From Osmia lignaria lignaria (taxonomy: Eukaryota; Arthropoda; Insecta; Hymenoptera; Megachilidae): a DNA stretch of 64,000 bases. The notes beneath the pieces were generated by a model, which saw only the letters and a program-made list of their open reading frames with translations, was not told the DNA's origin and made no database searches. A program made the translations under genes and the position numbers. This document shows positions 23,546-35,734 of the stretch, in pieces. Positions within the stretch are counted from its first letter, which is position 1. Each line of letters opens with the position of its first letter. The stretch lies in assembly GCF_051020975.1 (NCBI RefSeq), contig NW_027478161.1, forward strand, positions 8,990,001-9,054,000. Reading direction: 5' to 3'.

Positions 23546-26500
23546 GGTCTCTTAACATTTTGCCATAGCTCGCTTCGTTTCCGAGATATTTGCAGATTTA
23601 TCTCAAGGGAAGGGGCCTAACGGACATATTTCGAGATATTTCTTCTTCTTGTTGTTCTTCTTCTGCACAGCTAAACTGGAAGTGGCATTTCCAGCTCGCA
23701 ATAGTGCAGAGTTATCTCAAAGAAAGGAGCCACGGTGTTTCTGTATCTCTATTATGTTGGTGCGGCTTCGGAACTTTTAAATATCTTGATATATCTCGAG
23801 AACTACGCATCTGATCAAAAAATATCATAGAACATAAAAAGTAGGAAACTTAATTCTCTACAAAAAAGGTCTCTTAACATTTTGCCATAGCTTGCTTCGT
23901 TTCCGAGATATTTGCAGATTTATCTCAAGGGAAGGGGCCTGACGGACATATTTCGAGATATTTCTTCTTCTTGTTGTTCTTCTTCTGCACAGCTAAGCTG
24001 GAAGTGGCATTTGCGGCTCGCACTAGTGCAGAGTTATCTCAAAGAAAGGGGCCACGGTGTTTCTGTATCTGTATTATGTTGGTGCGGCTTCGGAACTTTT
24101 AAATATCTTGATATATCTCGAGAACTACGCATCTGATCAAAAAATATCATAGAACATAAAAAGTAGGAAACTTAATTCTCTACAAAAAAGGTCTCTTAAC
24201 ATTTCGCCATAGCTCGCTTCGTTTCCGAGATATTTGCAGATTTATCTCAAGGGAAGGGGCCTGACGGACATATTTCGAGATATTTCTTCTTCTTGTTGTT
24301 CTTCTTCTGCACAGCTAAGCTGGAAGTGGCATTTGCGGCTCGCACTATTGCAGAGTTATCTCAAAGAAAGGGGCCACGGTGTTTCTGTATCTCTATTATG
24401 TTGGTGCGGCTTCGTAACTTTTAAATATCTAGATATATCTCGAAAACTACGCTTCTGATCAAAAAATATCATAGAACATAAATTGTAGGAAACATAATTC
24501 TCTACAAAAAAGGTCTCTTAACATTTTGCCATAGCTCGCTTGGTTTCCGAGATATTTGCAGATATATCTCAAGGGCAGGGGCCTGACGGACATATTTCGA
24601 GATATTTCTTCTTCTTGTTGTTCTTCTTCTGCACAGCTAAGCTGGAAGTGGCATTTGCGGCTCGCACTAGTGCAGAGTTATCTCAAAGAAAGGGGCCACG
24701 GTGTTTCTGTATCTCTATTATGTTGGTGCGGCTTCGGAACTTTTAAATATCTTGATATATCTCGAGAACTACGCATCTGATCAAAAAATATCATACTACA
24801 TAAAAAGTAGGAAACTTAATTCTCTACAAGAAAGGTCTCTAAACATTTTGCCATAGCTCGCTTCGTTTCCGAGATATTTGCAGATTTATCTCAAGGGAAG
24901 GGGCCTGACGGACATATTTCGAGATATTTCTTCTTCTTGTTGTTCTTCTTCTGCACAGCTAAGCTGGAAGTGGCATTTGCGGCTCGCACTAGTGCAGAGT
25001 TATCTCAAAGAAAGGGGCCACGGTGTTTCTGTATCTCTATTATGTTTGTGCGGCTTCGGAACTTTTAAATATCTTGATATATCTCGAGAACTACGCATCT
25101 GATCAAAAAATATCATAGAACATGAAAAGTAGGGAACATAATTCTCTACAAAAAAGGTCTCTTAACATTTTGCCATAGCTCGCTTCGTTTCCGAGATATT
25201 TGCAGATTCATCTCAAGGGAAGTGGCCTGACGGACATATTTCGAGATATTTCTTCTTCTTGTTGTTCTTCTTCTGCACAGCTAAGCTGGAAGTGGCATTT
25301 GCGGCTCGCACTATTGCAGAGTTATCTCAAAGAAAGGGGCCACGGTGTTTCTGTATCTCTATTATGTTGGTGCGGCTTCGTAACTTTTAAATATCTAGAT
25401 ATATCTCGAAAACTACGCTTCTGATCAAAAAATATCATAGAACATAAATTGTAGGAAACATAATTCTCTACAAAAAAGGTCTCTTAACATTTTGCCATAG
25501 CTCGCTTGGTTTCCGAGATATTTGCAGATATATCTCAAGGGCAGGGGCCTGACGGACATATTTCGAGATATTTCTTCTTCTTGTTGTTCTTCTTCTGCAC
25601 AGCTAAGCTGGAAGTGGCATTTACAGCTCGCAATAGTGCAGAGTTATCTCAAAGAAAGGAGCCGCGGTGTTTCTGTATCTCTAATATGTTGGTGCGGCTT
25701 CGGAACTTTTAAGTATCTCGATATATCTCGAAAACTACGCTTCTGATCAAAAAATATCATAGAACATAAATTGTAGGAAACATAATTCTCTACAAAAAAC
25801 GTCTCTTAACATTTTGCCATAGCTCGCTTCGTTTCCGAGATATTTGCAGATTCAGCTCAAAGGAACTGGCCTGACGGACATATTTCGAGATATTTCTTCT
25901 TCTTGTTGTTCTTCTTCTGCACAGCTAAGCTGGAAGTGGCATTTGCAGCTCGCAATAGTGCAGAGTTATCCCAAAGAAAGGGGCCACGGTGTTTCTGTAT
26001 CTCAATTATGTTGGTGCGGCTTCGGAACTTTTAAATATCTTGATATATCTCGAGAACTACGCATCTGATCAAAAAATATCATAGAACATAAAAAGTAGGA
26101 TACTTAATTCTCTACAAAAAAGGTCTCTTAACATTTTGCCATAGCTCGCTTCGTTTCCGAGATATTTGCAGATTTATCTCAAGGGAAGGGGCCTGACGGA
26201 CATATTTCGAGATATTTCTTCTTCTTGTTGTTCTTCCTCTGCACAGCTAAGCTGGAAGTGGCATTTGCGGCTCGCACTAGTGCAGAGTTATCTCAAAGAA
26301 AGGGGCCACGGTGTTTCTGTATCTCTATTATGTTGGTGCGGCTTCGGAACTTTTAAATATCTCGATATATCTCGAAAACTACGCTTCTGATCAAAAAATA
26401 TCATAGAGCGTAAATTGTAGGAAACATTATTCTCTACAAAAAAGGTCTCTTAACATTTTGCCATAGCACGCTTCGTTTCCGAGATATTTGCAGATTCATC

Positions 26501-26718
26501 TCAAGGGAAGTGGCCTGACGGACATATTTCGAGATATTTCTTCTTCTTGTTGATCTTCTTCTGCACAGCTAAGCTGGAAGTGGCATTTGCAGCTCGCAAT
26601 AGTGCAGAGTTATCCCAAAGAAAGGGGCCACGGTGTTTCTGTATCTCTATTATGTTGGTGCGGCTTCGGAACTTTTAAATATCTTGATATATCTCGAGAA
26701 CTACGCATCTGATCAAAA

Positions 26719-27040
26719 AATATCATACTACATAAAAAGTAGGAAACTTAATTCTCTACAAGAAAGGTCTCTAAACATTTTGCCATAGCTCGCTTCGTTT
26801 CCGAGATATTTGCAGATTTATCTCAAGGGAAGGGGCCTGACGGACATATTTCGAGATATTTCTTCTTCTTGTTGTTCTTCTTCTGCACAGCTAAGCTGGA
26901 AGTGGCATTTACAGCTCGCAATAGTGCAGAGTTATCTCAAAGAAAGGGGCCACGGTGTTTCTGTATCTCTATTATGTTGGTGCGGCTTCGGAACTTTTAA
27001 ATATCTTGATATATCTCGAGAACTACGCATCTGATCAAAA
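26719..27040 (+). repeat. Junction monomer of the 19-unit duplication (unit 84)
   Basis: Its left part matches the unit at 32837 (GATTTATCTCAAGGGAAGG) and its right part matches the unit at 20601 (TTTACAGCTCG). The last base unlike the 20601 unit is 26830, and the first base unlike the 32837 unit is 26911. The crossover therefore fell within 26831-26910, an interval that holds the CTT tract. This is what unequal exchange between two misaligned monomers predicts. Confidence 0.9.
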
Positions 27041-27362
27041 AATATCATAGAACATAAAAAGTAGGAAACTTAATTCTCTACAAAAAAGGTCTCTTAACAT
27101 TTTGCCATAGCTCGCTTCGTTTCCGAGATATTTGCAGATTTATCTCAAGGGAAGGGGCCTAACGGACATATTTCGAGATATTTCTTCTTCTTGTTGTTCT
27201 TCTTCTGCACAGCTAAACTGGAAGTGGCATTTCCAGCTCGCAATAGTGCAGAGTTATCTCAAAGAAAGGAGCCACGGTGTTTCTGTATCTCTATTATGTT
27301 GGTGCGGCTTCGGAACTTTTAAATATCTTGATATATCTCGAGAACTACGCATCTGATCAAAA

Positions 27363-27684
27363 AATATCATAGAACATAAAAGGTAGGAAACTTAATTCTC
27401 TACAAAAAAGGTCTCTTAACATTTTGCCATAGCTCGCTTCGTTTCCAAGATATTTGCAGATTTATCTCAATGGAAGGGGCCTGACGGGCATATTTCGAGA
27501 TATATCTTCTTCTTGTTGTTCTTCTTCTGCACAGCTAAGCTGGAAGTGGCATTTGCGGCTCGCACTATTGCAGAGTTATCTCAAAGAAAGGGGCCACGGT
27601 GTTTCTGTATCTCTATTATGTTGGTGCGGCTTCGTAACTTTTAAATATCTAGATATATCTCGAAAACTACGCTTCTGATCAAAA
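27363..27684 (+). repeat. Fusion monomer (unit 86), copy of unit 67
   Basis: Same join and same neighbours as 21245-21566, 6118 bp later, carried along by the 19-unit duplication. Confidence 0.85.
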
Positions 27685-29654
27685 AATGTCATAGAACATA
27701 AATTGTAGGAGACATAATTCTCTACAAAAAACGTCTCTTAACATTTTGCCATAGCTCGCTTCGTTTCCGAGATATTTGCAGATTCAGCTCAAAGGAACTG
27801 GCCTGACGGACATATTTCGAGATATTTCTTCTTCTTGTTGTTCTTCCTCTGCACAGCTAAGGTGGAAGTGGCATTTGCAGCTCGCAATAGTGCAGAGTTA
27901 TCTCAAAGAAAGGGGCCACGGTGTTTCTGTATCTCTATTATGTTGGTGCGGCTTCGGAACTTTTAAATATCTTGATATATCTCGAGAACTACGCGTCTGA
28001 TCAAAAAATATCATAGAACATAAAAAGTAGGAAACATAATTCTCTACAAAAAAGGTCTCTTAACATTTTGCCATAGCTCGCGTCGTTTCCGAGATATTTG
28101 CAGATTTATCTCAAGGGAAGGGGCCTGACGGAAATATTTCGAGATATTTCTTCTTCTTGTTGTTCTTCCTCTGCACAGCTAAGCTGGAAGTGGCATTTGC
28201 GGCTCGCACTAGTGCAGAGTTATCTCAAAGAAAGGGGCCACGGTGTTTCTGTATCTCTATTATGTTGGTGCGGCTTCGGAACTTTTAAATATCTCGATAT
28301 ATCTCGAAAACTACGCTTCTGATCAAAAAATATCATAGAGCGTAAATTGTAGGAAACATTATTCTCTACAAAAAAGGTCTCTTAACATTTTGCCATAGCA
28401 CGCTTCGTTTCCGAGATATTTGCAGATTCATCTCAAGGGAAGTGGCCTGACGGACATATTTCGAGATATTTCTTCTTCTTGTTGTTCTTCTTCTGCACAG
28501 CTAAGCTGGAAGTGGCATTTGCAGCTCGCAATAGTGCAGAGTTATCCCAAAGAAAGGGGCCACGGTGTTTCTGTATCTCTATTATGTTGGTGCGGCTTCG
28601 GAACTTTTAAATATCTTGATATATCTCGAGAACTACGCATCTGATCAAAAAATATCATACTACATAAAAAGTAGGAAACTTAATTCTCTACAAGAAAGGT
28701 CTCTAAACATTTTGCCATAGCTCGCTTCGTTTCCGAGATATTTGCAGATTTATCTCAAGGGAAGGGGCCTGACGGACATATTTCGAGATATTTCTTCTTC
28801 TTGTTGTTCTTCTTCTGCACAGCTAAGCTGGAAGTGGCATTTGCGGCTCGCACTAGTGCAGAGTTATCTCAAAGAAAGGGGCCACGGTGTTTCTGTATCT
28901 CTATTATGTTGGTGCGGCTTCGGAACTTTTAAATATCTTGATATATCTCGAGAACTACGCATCTGATCAAAAAATATCATAGAACATGAAAAGTAGGAAA
29001 CATAATTCTCTACAAAAAAGGTCTCTTAACATTTTGCCATAGCTCGCTTCGTTTCCGAGATATTTGCAGATTTATCTCAAGGGAAGGGGCCTGACGGACA
29101 TATTTCGAGATATTTCTTCTTCTTGTTGTTCTTCTTCTGCACAGCTAAGCTGGAAGTGGCATTTGCGGCTCGCACTAGTGCAGAGTTATCTCAAAGAAAG
29201 GGGCCACGGTGTTTCTGTATCTCTATTATGTTGGTGCGGCTTCGGAACTTTTAAATATCTCGATATATCTCGAGAACTACGCATCTGATCAAAAAATATC
29301 ATAGAACATAAAAAGTAGGAAACTTAATTCTCTACAAAAAAGGTCTCTTAACATTTTGCCATAGCTCGCTTCGTTTCCGAGATATTTGCAGATTTATCTC
29401 AAGGGAAGGGGCCTGACGGACATATTTCGAGATATTTCTTCTTCTTGTTGTTCTTCTTCTGCACAGCTAAGCTGGAAGTGGCATTTGCGGCTCGCACTAG
29501 TGCAGAGTTATCTCAAAGAAAGGGGCCACGGTGTTTCTGTATCTCTATTATGTTGGTGCGGCTTCGGAACTTTTAAATATCTCGATATATCTCGAGAACT
29601 ACGCATCTGATCAAAAAATATCATAGAACATAAAAAGTAGGAAACTTAATTCTC

Positions 29655-29663
29655 TATAAAAAA
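29655..29663 (+). promoter_or_regulatory. TATA-like site TATAAAAAA (unit 93)
   Basis: Copy of the site at 23537, 6118 bp later. Confidence 0.3.
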
Positions 29664-32600
29664 GGTCTCTTAACATTTTGCCATAGCTCGCTTCGTTTCC
29701 GAGATATTTGCAGATTTATCTCAAGGGAAGGGGCCTAACGGACATATTTCGAGATATTTCTTCTTCTTGTTGTTCTTCTTCTGCACAGCTAAACTGGAAG
29801 TGGCATTTCCAGCTCGCAATAGTGCAGAGTTATCTCAAAGAAAGGAGCCACGGTGTTTCTGTATCTCTATTATGTTGGTGCGGCTTCGGAACTTTTAAAT
29901 ATCTTGATATATCTCGAGAACTACGCATCTGATCAAAAAATATCATAGAACATAAAAAGTAGGAAACTTAATTCTCTACAAAAAAGGTCTCTTAACATTT
30001 TGCCATAGCTTGCTTCGTTTCCGAGATATTTGCAGATTTATCTCAAGGGAAGGGGCCTGACGGACATATTTCGAGATATTTCTTCTTCTTGTTGTTCTTC
30101 TTCTGCACAGCTAAGCTGGAAGTGGCATTTGCGGCTCGCACTAGTGCAGAGTTATCTCAAAGAAAGGGGCCACGGTGTTTCTGTATCTGTATTATGTTGG
30201 TGCGGCTTCGGAACTTTTAAATATCTTGATATATCTCGAGAACTACGCATCTGATCAAAAAATATCATAGAACATAAAAAGTAGGAAACTTAATTCTCTA
30301 CAAAAAAGGTCTCTTAACATTTCGCCATAGCTCGCTTCGTTTCCGAGATATTTGCAGATTTATCTCAAGGGAAGGGGCCTGACGGACATATTTCGAGATA
30401 TTTCTTCTTCTTGTTGTTCTTCTTCTGCACAGCTAAGCTGGAAGTGGCATTTGCGGCTCGCACTATTGCAGAGTTATCTCAAAGAAAGGGGCCACGGTGT
30501 TTCTGTATCTCTATTATGTTGGTGCGGCTTCGTAACTTTTAAATATCTAGATATATCTCGAAAACTACGCTTCTGATCAAAAAATATCATAGAACATAAA
30601 TTGTAGGAAACATAATTCTCTACAAAAAAGGTCTCTTAACATTTTGCCATAGCTCGCTTGGTTTCCGAGATATTTGCAGATATATCTCAAGGGCAGGGGC
30701 CTGACGGACATATTTCGAGATATTTCTTCTTCTTGTTGTTCTTCTTCTGCACAGCTAAGCTGGAAGTGGCATTTGCGGCTCGCACTAGTGCAGAGTTATC
30801 TCAAAGAAAGGGGCCACGGTGTTTCTGTATCTCTATTATGTTGGTGCGGCTTCGGAACTTTTAAATATCTTGATATATCTCGAGAACTACGCATCTGATC
30901 AAAAAATATCATACTACATAAAAAGTAGGAAACTTAATTCTCTACAAGAAAGGTCTCTAAACATTTTGCCATAGCTCGCTTCGTTTCCGAGATATTTGCA
31001 GATTTATCTCAAGGGAAGGGGCCTGACGGACATATTTCGAGATATTTCTTCTTCTTGTTGTTCTTCTTCTGCACAGCTAAGCTGGAAGTGGCATTTGCGG
31101 CTCGCACTAGTGCAGAGTTATCTCAAAGAAAGGGGCCACGGTGTTTCTGTATCTCTATTATGTTTGTGCGGCTTCGGAACTTTTAAATATCTTGATATAT
31201 CTCGAGAACTACGCATCTGATCAAAAAATATCATAGAACATGAAAAGTAGGGAACATAATTCTCTACAAAAAAGGTCTCTTAACATTTTGCCATAGCTCG
31301 CTTCGTTTCCGAGATATTTGCAGATTCATCTCAAGGGAAGTGGCCTGACGGACATATTTCGAGATATTTCTTCTTCTTGTTGTTCTTCTTCTGCACAGCT
31401 AAGCTGGAAGTGGCATTTGCGGCTCGCACTATTGCAGAGTTATCTCAAAGAAAGGGGCCACGGTGTTTCTGTATCTCTATTATGTTGGTGCGGCTTCGTA
31501 ACTTTTAAATATCTAGATATATCTCGAAAACTACGCTTCTGATCAAAAAATATCATAGAACATAAATTGTAGGAAACATAATTCTCTACAAAAAAGGTCT
31601 CTTAACATTTTGCCATAGCTCGCTTGGTTTCCGAGATATTTGCAGATATATCTCAAGGGCAGGGGCCTGACGGACATATTTCGAGATATTTCTTCTTCTT
31701 GTTGTTCTTCTTCTGCACAGCTAAGCTGGAAGTGGCATTTACAGCTCGCAATAGTGCAGAGTTATCTCAAAGAAAGGAGCCGCGGTGTTTCTGTATCTCT
31801 AATATGTTGGTGCGGCTTCGGAACTTTTAAGTATCTCGATATATCTCGAAAACTACGCTTCTGATCAAAAAATATCATAGAACATAAATTGTAGGAAACA
31901 TAATTCTCTACAAAAAACGTCTCTTAACATTTTGCCATAGCTCGCTTCGTTTCCGAGATATTTGCAGATTCAGCTCAAAGGAACTGGCCTGACGGACATA
32001 TTTCGAGATATTTCTTCTTCTTGTTGTTCTTCTTCTGCACAGCTAAGCTGGAAGTGGCATTTGCAGCTCGCAATAGTGCAGAGTTATCCCAAAGAAAGGG
32101 GCCACGGTGTTTCTGTATCTCAATTATGTTGGTGCGGCTTCGGAACTTTTAAATATCTTGATATATCTCGAGAACTACGCATCTGATCAAAAAATATCAT
32201 AGAACATAAAAAGTAGGATACTTAATTCTCTACAAAAAAGGTCTCTTAACATTTTGCCATAGCTCGCTTCGTTTCCGAGATATTTGCAGATTTATCTCAA
32301 GGGAAGGGGCCTGACGGACATATTTCGAGATATTTCTTCTTCTTGTTGTTCTTCCTCTGCACAGCTAAGCTGGAAGTGGCATTTGCGGCTCGCACTAGTG
32401 CAGAGTTATCTCAAAGAAAGGGGCCACGGTGTTTCTGTATCTCTATTATGTTGGTGCGGCTTCGGAACTTTTAAATATCTCGATATATCTCGAAAACTAC
32501 GCTTCTGATCAAAAAATATCATAGAGCGTAAATTGTAGGAAACATTATTCTCTACAAAAAAGGTCTCTTAACATTTTGCCATAGCACGCTTCGTTTCCGA

Positions 32601-32948
32601 GATATTTGCAGATTCATCTCAAGGGAAGTGGCCTGACGGACATATTTCGAGATATTTCTTCTTCTTGTTGATCTTCTTCTGCACAGCTAAGCTGGAAGTG
32701 GCATTTGCAGCTCGCAATAGTGCAGAGTTATCCCAAAGAAAGGGGCCACGGTGTTTCTGTATCTCTATTATGTTGGTGCGGCTTCGGAACTTTTAAATAT
32801 CTTGATATATCTCGAGAACTACGCATCTGATCAAAAAATATCATACTACATAAAAAGTAGGAAACTTAATTCTCTACAAGAAAGGTCTCTAAACATTTTG
32901 CCATAGCTCGCTTCGTTTCCGAGATATTTGCAGATTTATCTCAAGGGA

Positions 32949-35734
32949 AGGGGCCTGACGGACATATTTCGAGATATTTCTTCTTCTTGTTGTTCTTCTT
33001 CTGCACAGCTAAGCTGGAAGTGGCATTTGCGGCTCGCACTAGTGCAGAGTTATCTCAAAGAAAGGGGCCACGGTGTTTCTGTATCTCTATTATGTTGGTG
33101 CGGCTTCGGAACTTTTAAATATCTTGATATATCTCGAGAACTACGCATCTGATCAAAAAATACCATAGAACATGAAAAGTAGGGAACATAATTCTCTACA
33201 AAAAAGGTCTCTTAACATTTTGCCATAGCTCGCTTCGTTTCCGAGATATTTGCAGATTCATCTCAAGGGAAGTGGCCTGACGGACATATTTCGAGATATT
33301 TCTTCTTCTTGTTGTTCTTCTTCTGCACAGCTAAGCTGGAAGTGGCATTTGCAGCTCGCAATAGTGCAGAGTTATCCCAAAGAAAGGGGCCACGATGTTT
33401 CTGTATCTCTATTATGTTGGTGCGGCTTCGGAACTTTTAAATATCTTGATATATCTCGAGAACTACGCATCTGATCAAAAAATATCATAGAACATAAAAA
33501 GTAGGATACTTAATTCTCTACAAAAAAGGTCTCTTAACATTTTGCCATAGCTCGCTTCGTTTCCGAGATATTTGCAGATTTATCTCAAGGGAAGGGGCCT
33601 GACGGACATATTTCGAGATATTTCTTCTTCTTGTTGTTCTTCTTCTGCACAGCTAAGCTGGAAGTGGCATTTGCGGCTCGCACTAGTGCAGAGTTATCTC
33701 AAAGAAAGGGGCCACGGTGTTTCTGTATCTCTATTATGTTGGTGCGGCTTCGGAACTTTTAAATATCTCGATATATCTCGAGAACTACGCATCTGATCAA
33801 AAAATATCATAGAACATAAAAAGTAGGAAACTTAATTCTCTATAAAAAAGGTCTCTTAACATTTTGCCATAGCTCGCTTCGTTTCCGAGATATTTGCAGA
33901 TTTATCTCAAGGGAAGGGGCCTAACGGACATATTTCGAGATATTTCTTCTTCTTGTTGTTCTTCTTCTGCACAGCTAAACTGGAAGTGGCATTTCCAGCT
34001 CGAAATAGTGCAGAGTTATCTCAAAGAAAGGAGCCACGGTGTTTCTGTATCTCTATTATGTTGGTGCGGCTTCGTAACTTTTAAATATCTTGATATATCT
34101 CGAGAACTACGCATCTGATCAAAAAATATCATAGAACATAAAAAGTAGGAAACTTAATTCTCTACAAAAAAGGTCTCTTAACATTTCGCCATAGCTCGCT
34201 TCGTTTCCGAGATATTTGCAGATTTATCTCAAGGGAAGGGGCCTGACGGACATATTTCGAGATATTTCTTCTTCTTGTTGTTCTTCTTCTGCACAGCTAA
34301 GCTGGAAGTGGCATTTGCGGCTCGCACTATTGCAGAGTTATCTCAAAGAAAGGGGCCACGGTGTTTCTGTATCTCTATTATGTTGGTGCGGCTTCGTAAC
34401 TTTTAAATATCTAGATATATCTCGAAAACTACGCTTCTGATCAAAAAATATCATAGAACATAAATTATAGGAAACATAATTCTCTACAAAAAAGGTCTCT
34501 TAACATTTTGCCATAGCTCGCTTGGTTTCCGAGATATTTGCAGATATATCTCAAGGGCAGGGGCCTGACGGACATATTTCGAGATATTTCTTCTTCTTGT
34601 TGTTCTTCTTCTGCACAGCTAAGCTGGAAGTGGCATTTACAGCTCGCAATAGTGCAGAGTTATCTCAAAGAAAGGAGCCGCGGTGTTTCTGTATCTCTAA
34701 TATGTTGGTGCGGCTTCGGAACTTTTAAGTATCTCGATATATCTCGAAAACTACGCTTCTGATCAAAAAATATCATAGAACATAAATTGTAGGAAACATA
34801 ATTCTCTACAAAAAACGTCTCTTAACATTTTGCCATAGCTCGCTTCGTTTCCGAGATATTTGCAGATTCAGCTCAAAGGAACTGGCCTGACGGACATATT
34901 TCGAGATATTTCTTCTTCTTGTTGTTCTTCCTCTGCACAGCTAAGCTGGAAGTGGCATTTGCAGCTCGCAATAGTGCAGAGTTATCTCAAAGAAAGGGGC
35001 CACGGTGTTTCTGTATCTCTATTATGTTGGTGCGGCTTCGGAACTTTTAAATATCTTGATATATCTCGAGAACTACGCGTCTGATCAAAAAATATCATAG
35101 AACATAAAAAGTAGGAAACAAAATTCTCTACAAAAAAGGTCTCTTAACATTTTGCCATAGCTCGCGTCGTTTCCGAGATATTTGCAGATTTATCTCAAGG
35201 GAAGGGGCCTGACGGACATATTTCGAGATATTTCTTCTTCTTGTTGTTCTTCCTCTGCACAGTTAAGCTGGAAGTGGCATTTGCGGCTCGCACTAGTGCA
35301 GAGTTATCTCAAAGAAAGGGGCCACGGTGTTTCTGTATCTCTATTATGTTGGTGCGGCTTCGGAACTTTTAAATATCTTGATATATCTCGAGAACTACGC
35401 TTCTGATCAAAAAATATCATAGAACATAAATTGTAGGAAACATAATTCTCTACAAAAAAGGTCTCTAAACATTTTGCCATAGCTCGCTTGGTTTCCGAGA
35501 TATTTGCAGATATATCTCAAGGGCAGGGGCCTGACGGACATATTTCGAGATATTTCTTCTTCTTGTTGTTCTTCTTCTGCACAGCTAAGCTGGAAGTGGC
35601 ATTTGCGGCTCGCACTAGTGCAGAGTTATCTGAAAGAAAGGGGCCACGGTGTTTCTGTATCTGTATTATGTTGGTGCGGCTTCGGAACTTTTAAATATCT
35701 TGATATATCTCGAGAACTACGCATCTGATCAAAA
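32949..35734 (+). repeat. Array block F: mixed monomers (units 103-111)
   Basis: The order is A-type; B-type with CACGATG; A-type; AAACTGG/TTTCCAG unit with a private CGAAATAG; CGTAAC unit; GAGCCGCGG unit; CAGCTCAAAGG unit; CTCGCGTCG unit; TCTGAAAG unit. The middle follows the order of the early 7-mer without its second and third members. The TCTGAAAG unit and the one after it resemble units at 46035 and 46357. Confidence 0.75.
33841..33849 (+). promoter_or_regulatory. TATA-like site TATAAAAAA (unit 106)
   Basis: In the AAACTGG/TTTCCAG unit that also carries CGAAATAG and CGTAAC. Confidence 0.3.

Larger units (their letters stand above)
20713..26830 (+). repeat. 19-monomer tandem duplication (6118 bp), copy 1
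   Basis: Every marker checked recurs 6118 bp later: AAAGGTAGG (21260s), CGGAAATATT (22010s), CTCTATAAA (23535), CTTGCTTCG (23890s), TATGTTTGTG (25042), AGGGAACATA (25132), CTCAATTATG (26001) and TTGTTGATCT (26549). I noticed no difference at these markers. The left limit can be shifted by up to 80 bp because the recombining units are identical there. Confidence 0.95.
26831..32948 (+). repeat. 19-monomer tandem duplication (6118 bp), copy 2
   Basis: Exact counterpart of 20713-26830. Identity continues on into 33028, where TTTACAG in the earlier copies becomes TTTGCGG (33029). Lack of noticed differences over 6 kb suggests a very recent event or an assembly duplication. Confidence 0.93.
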
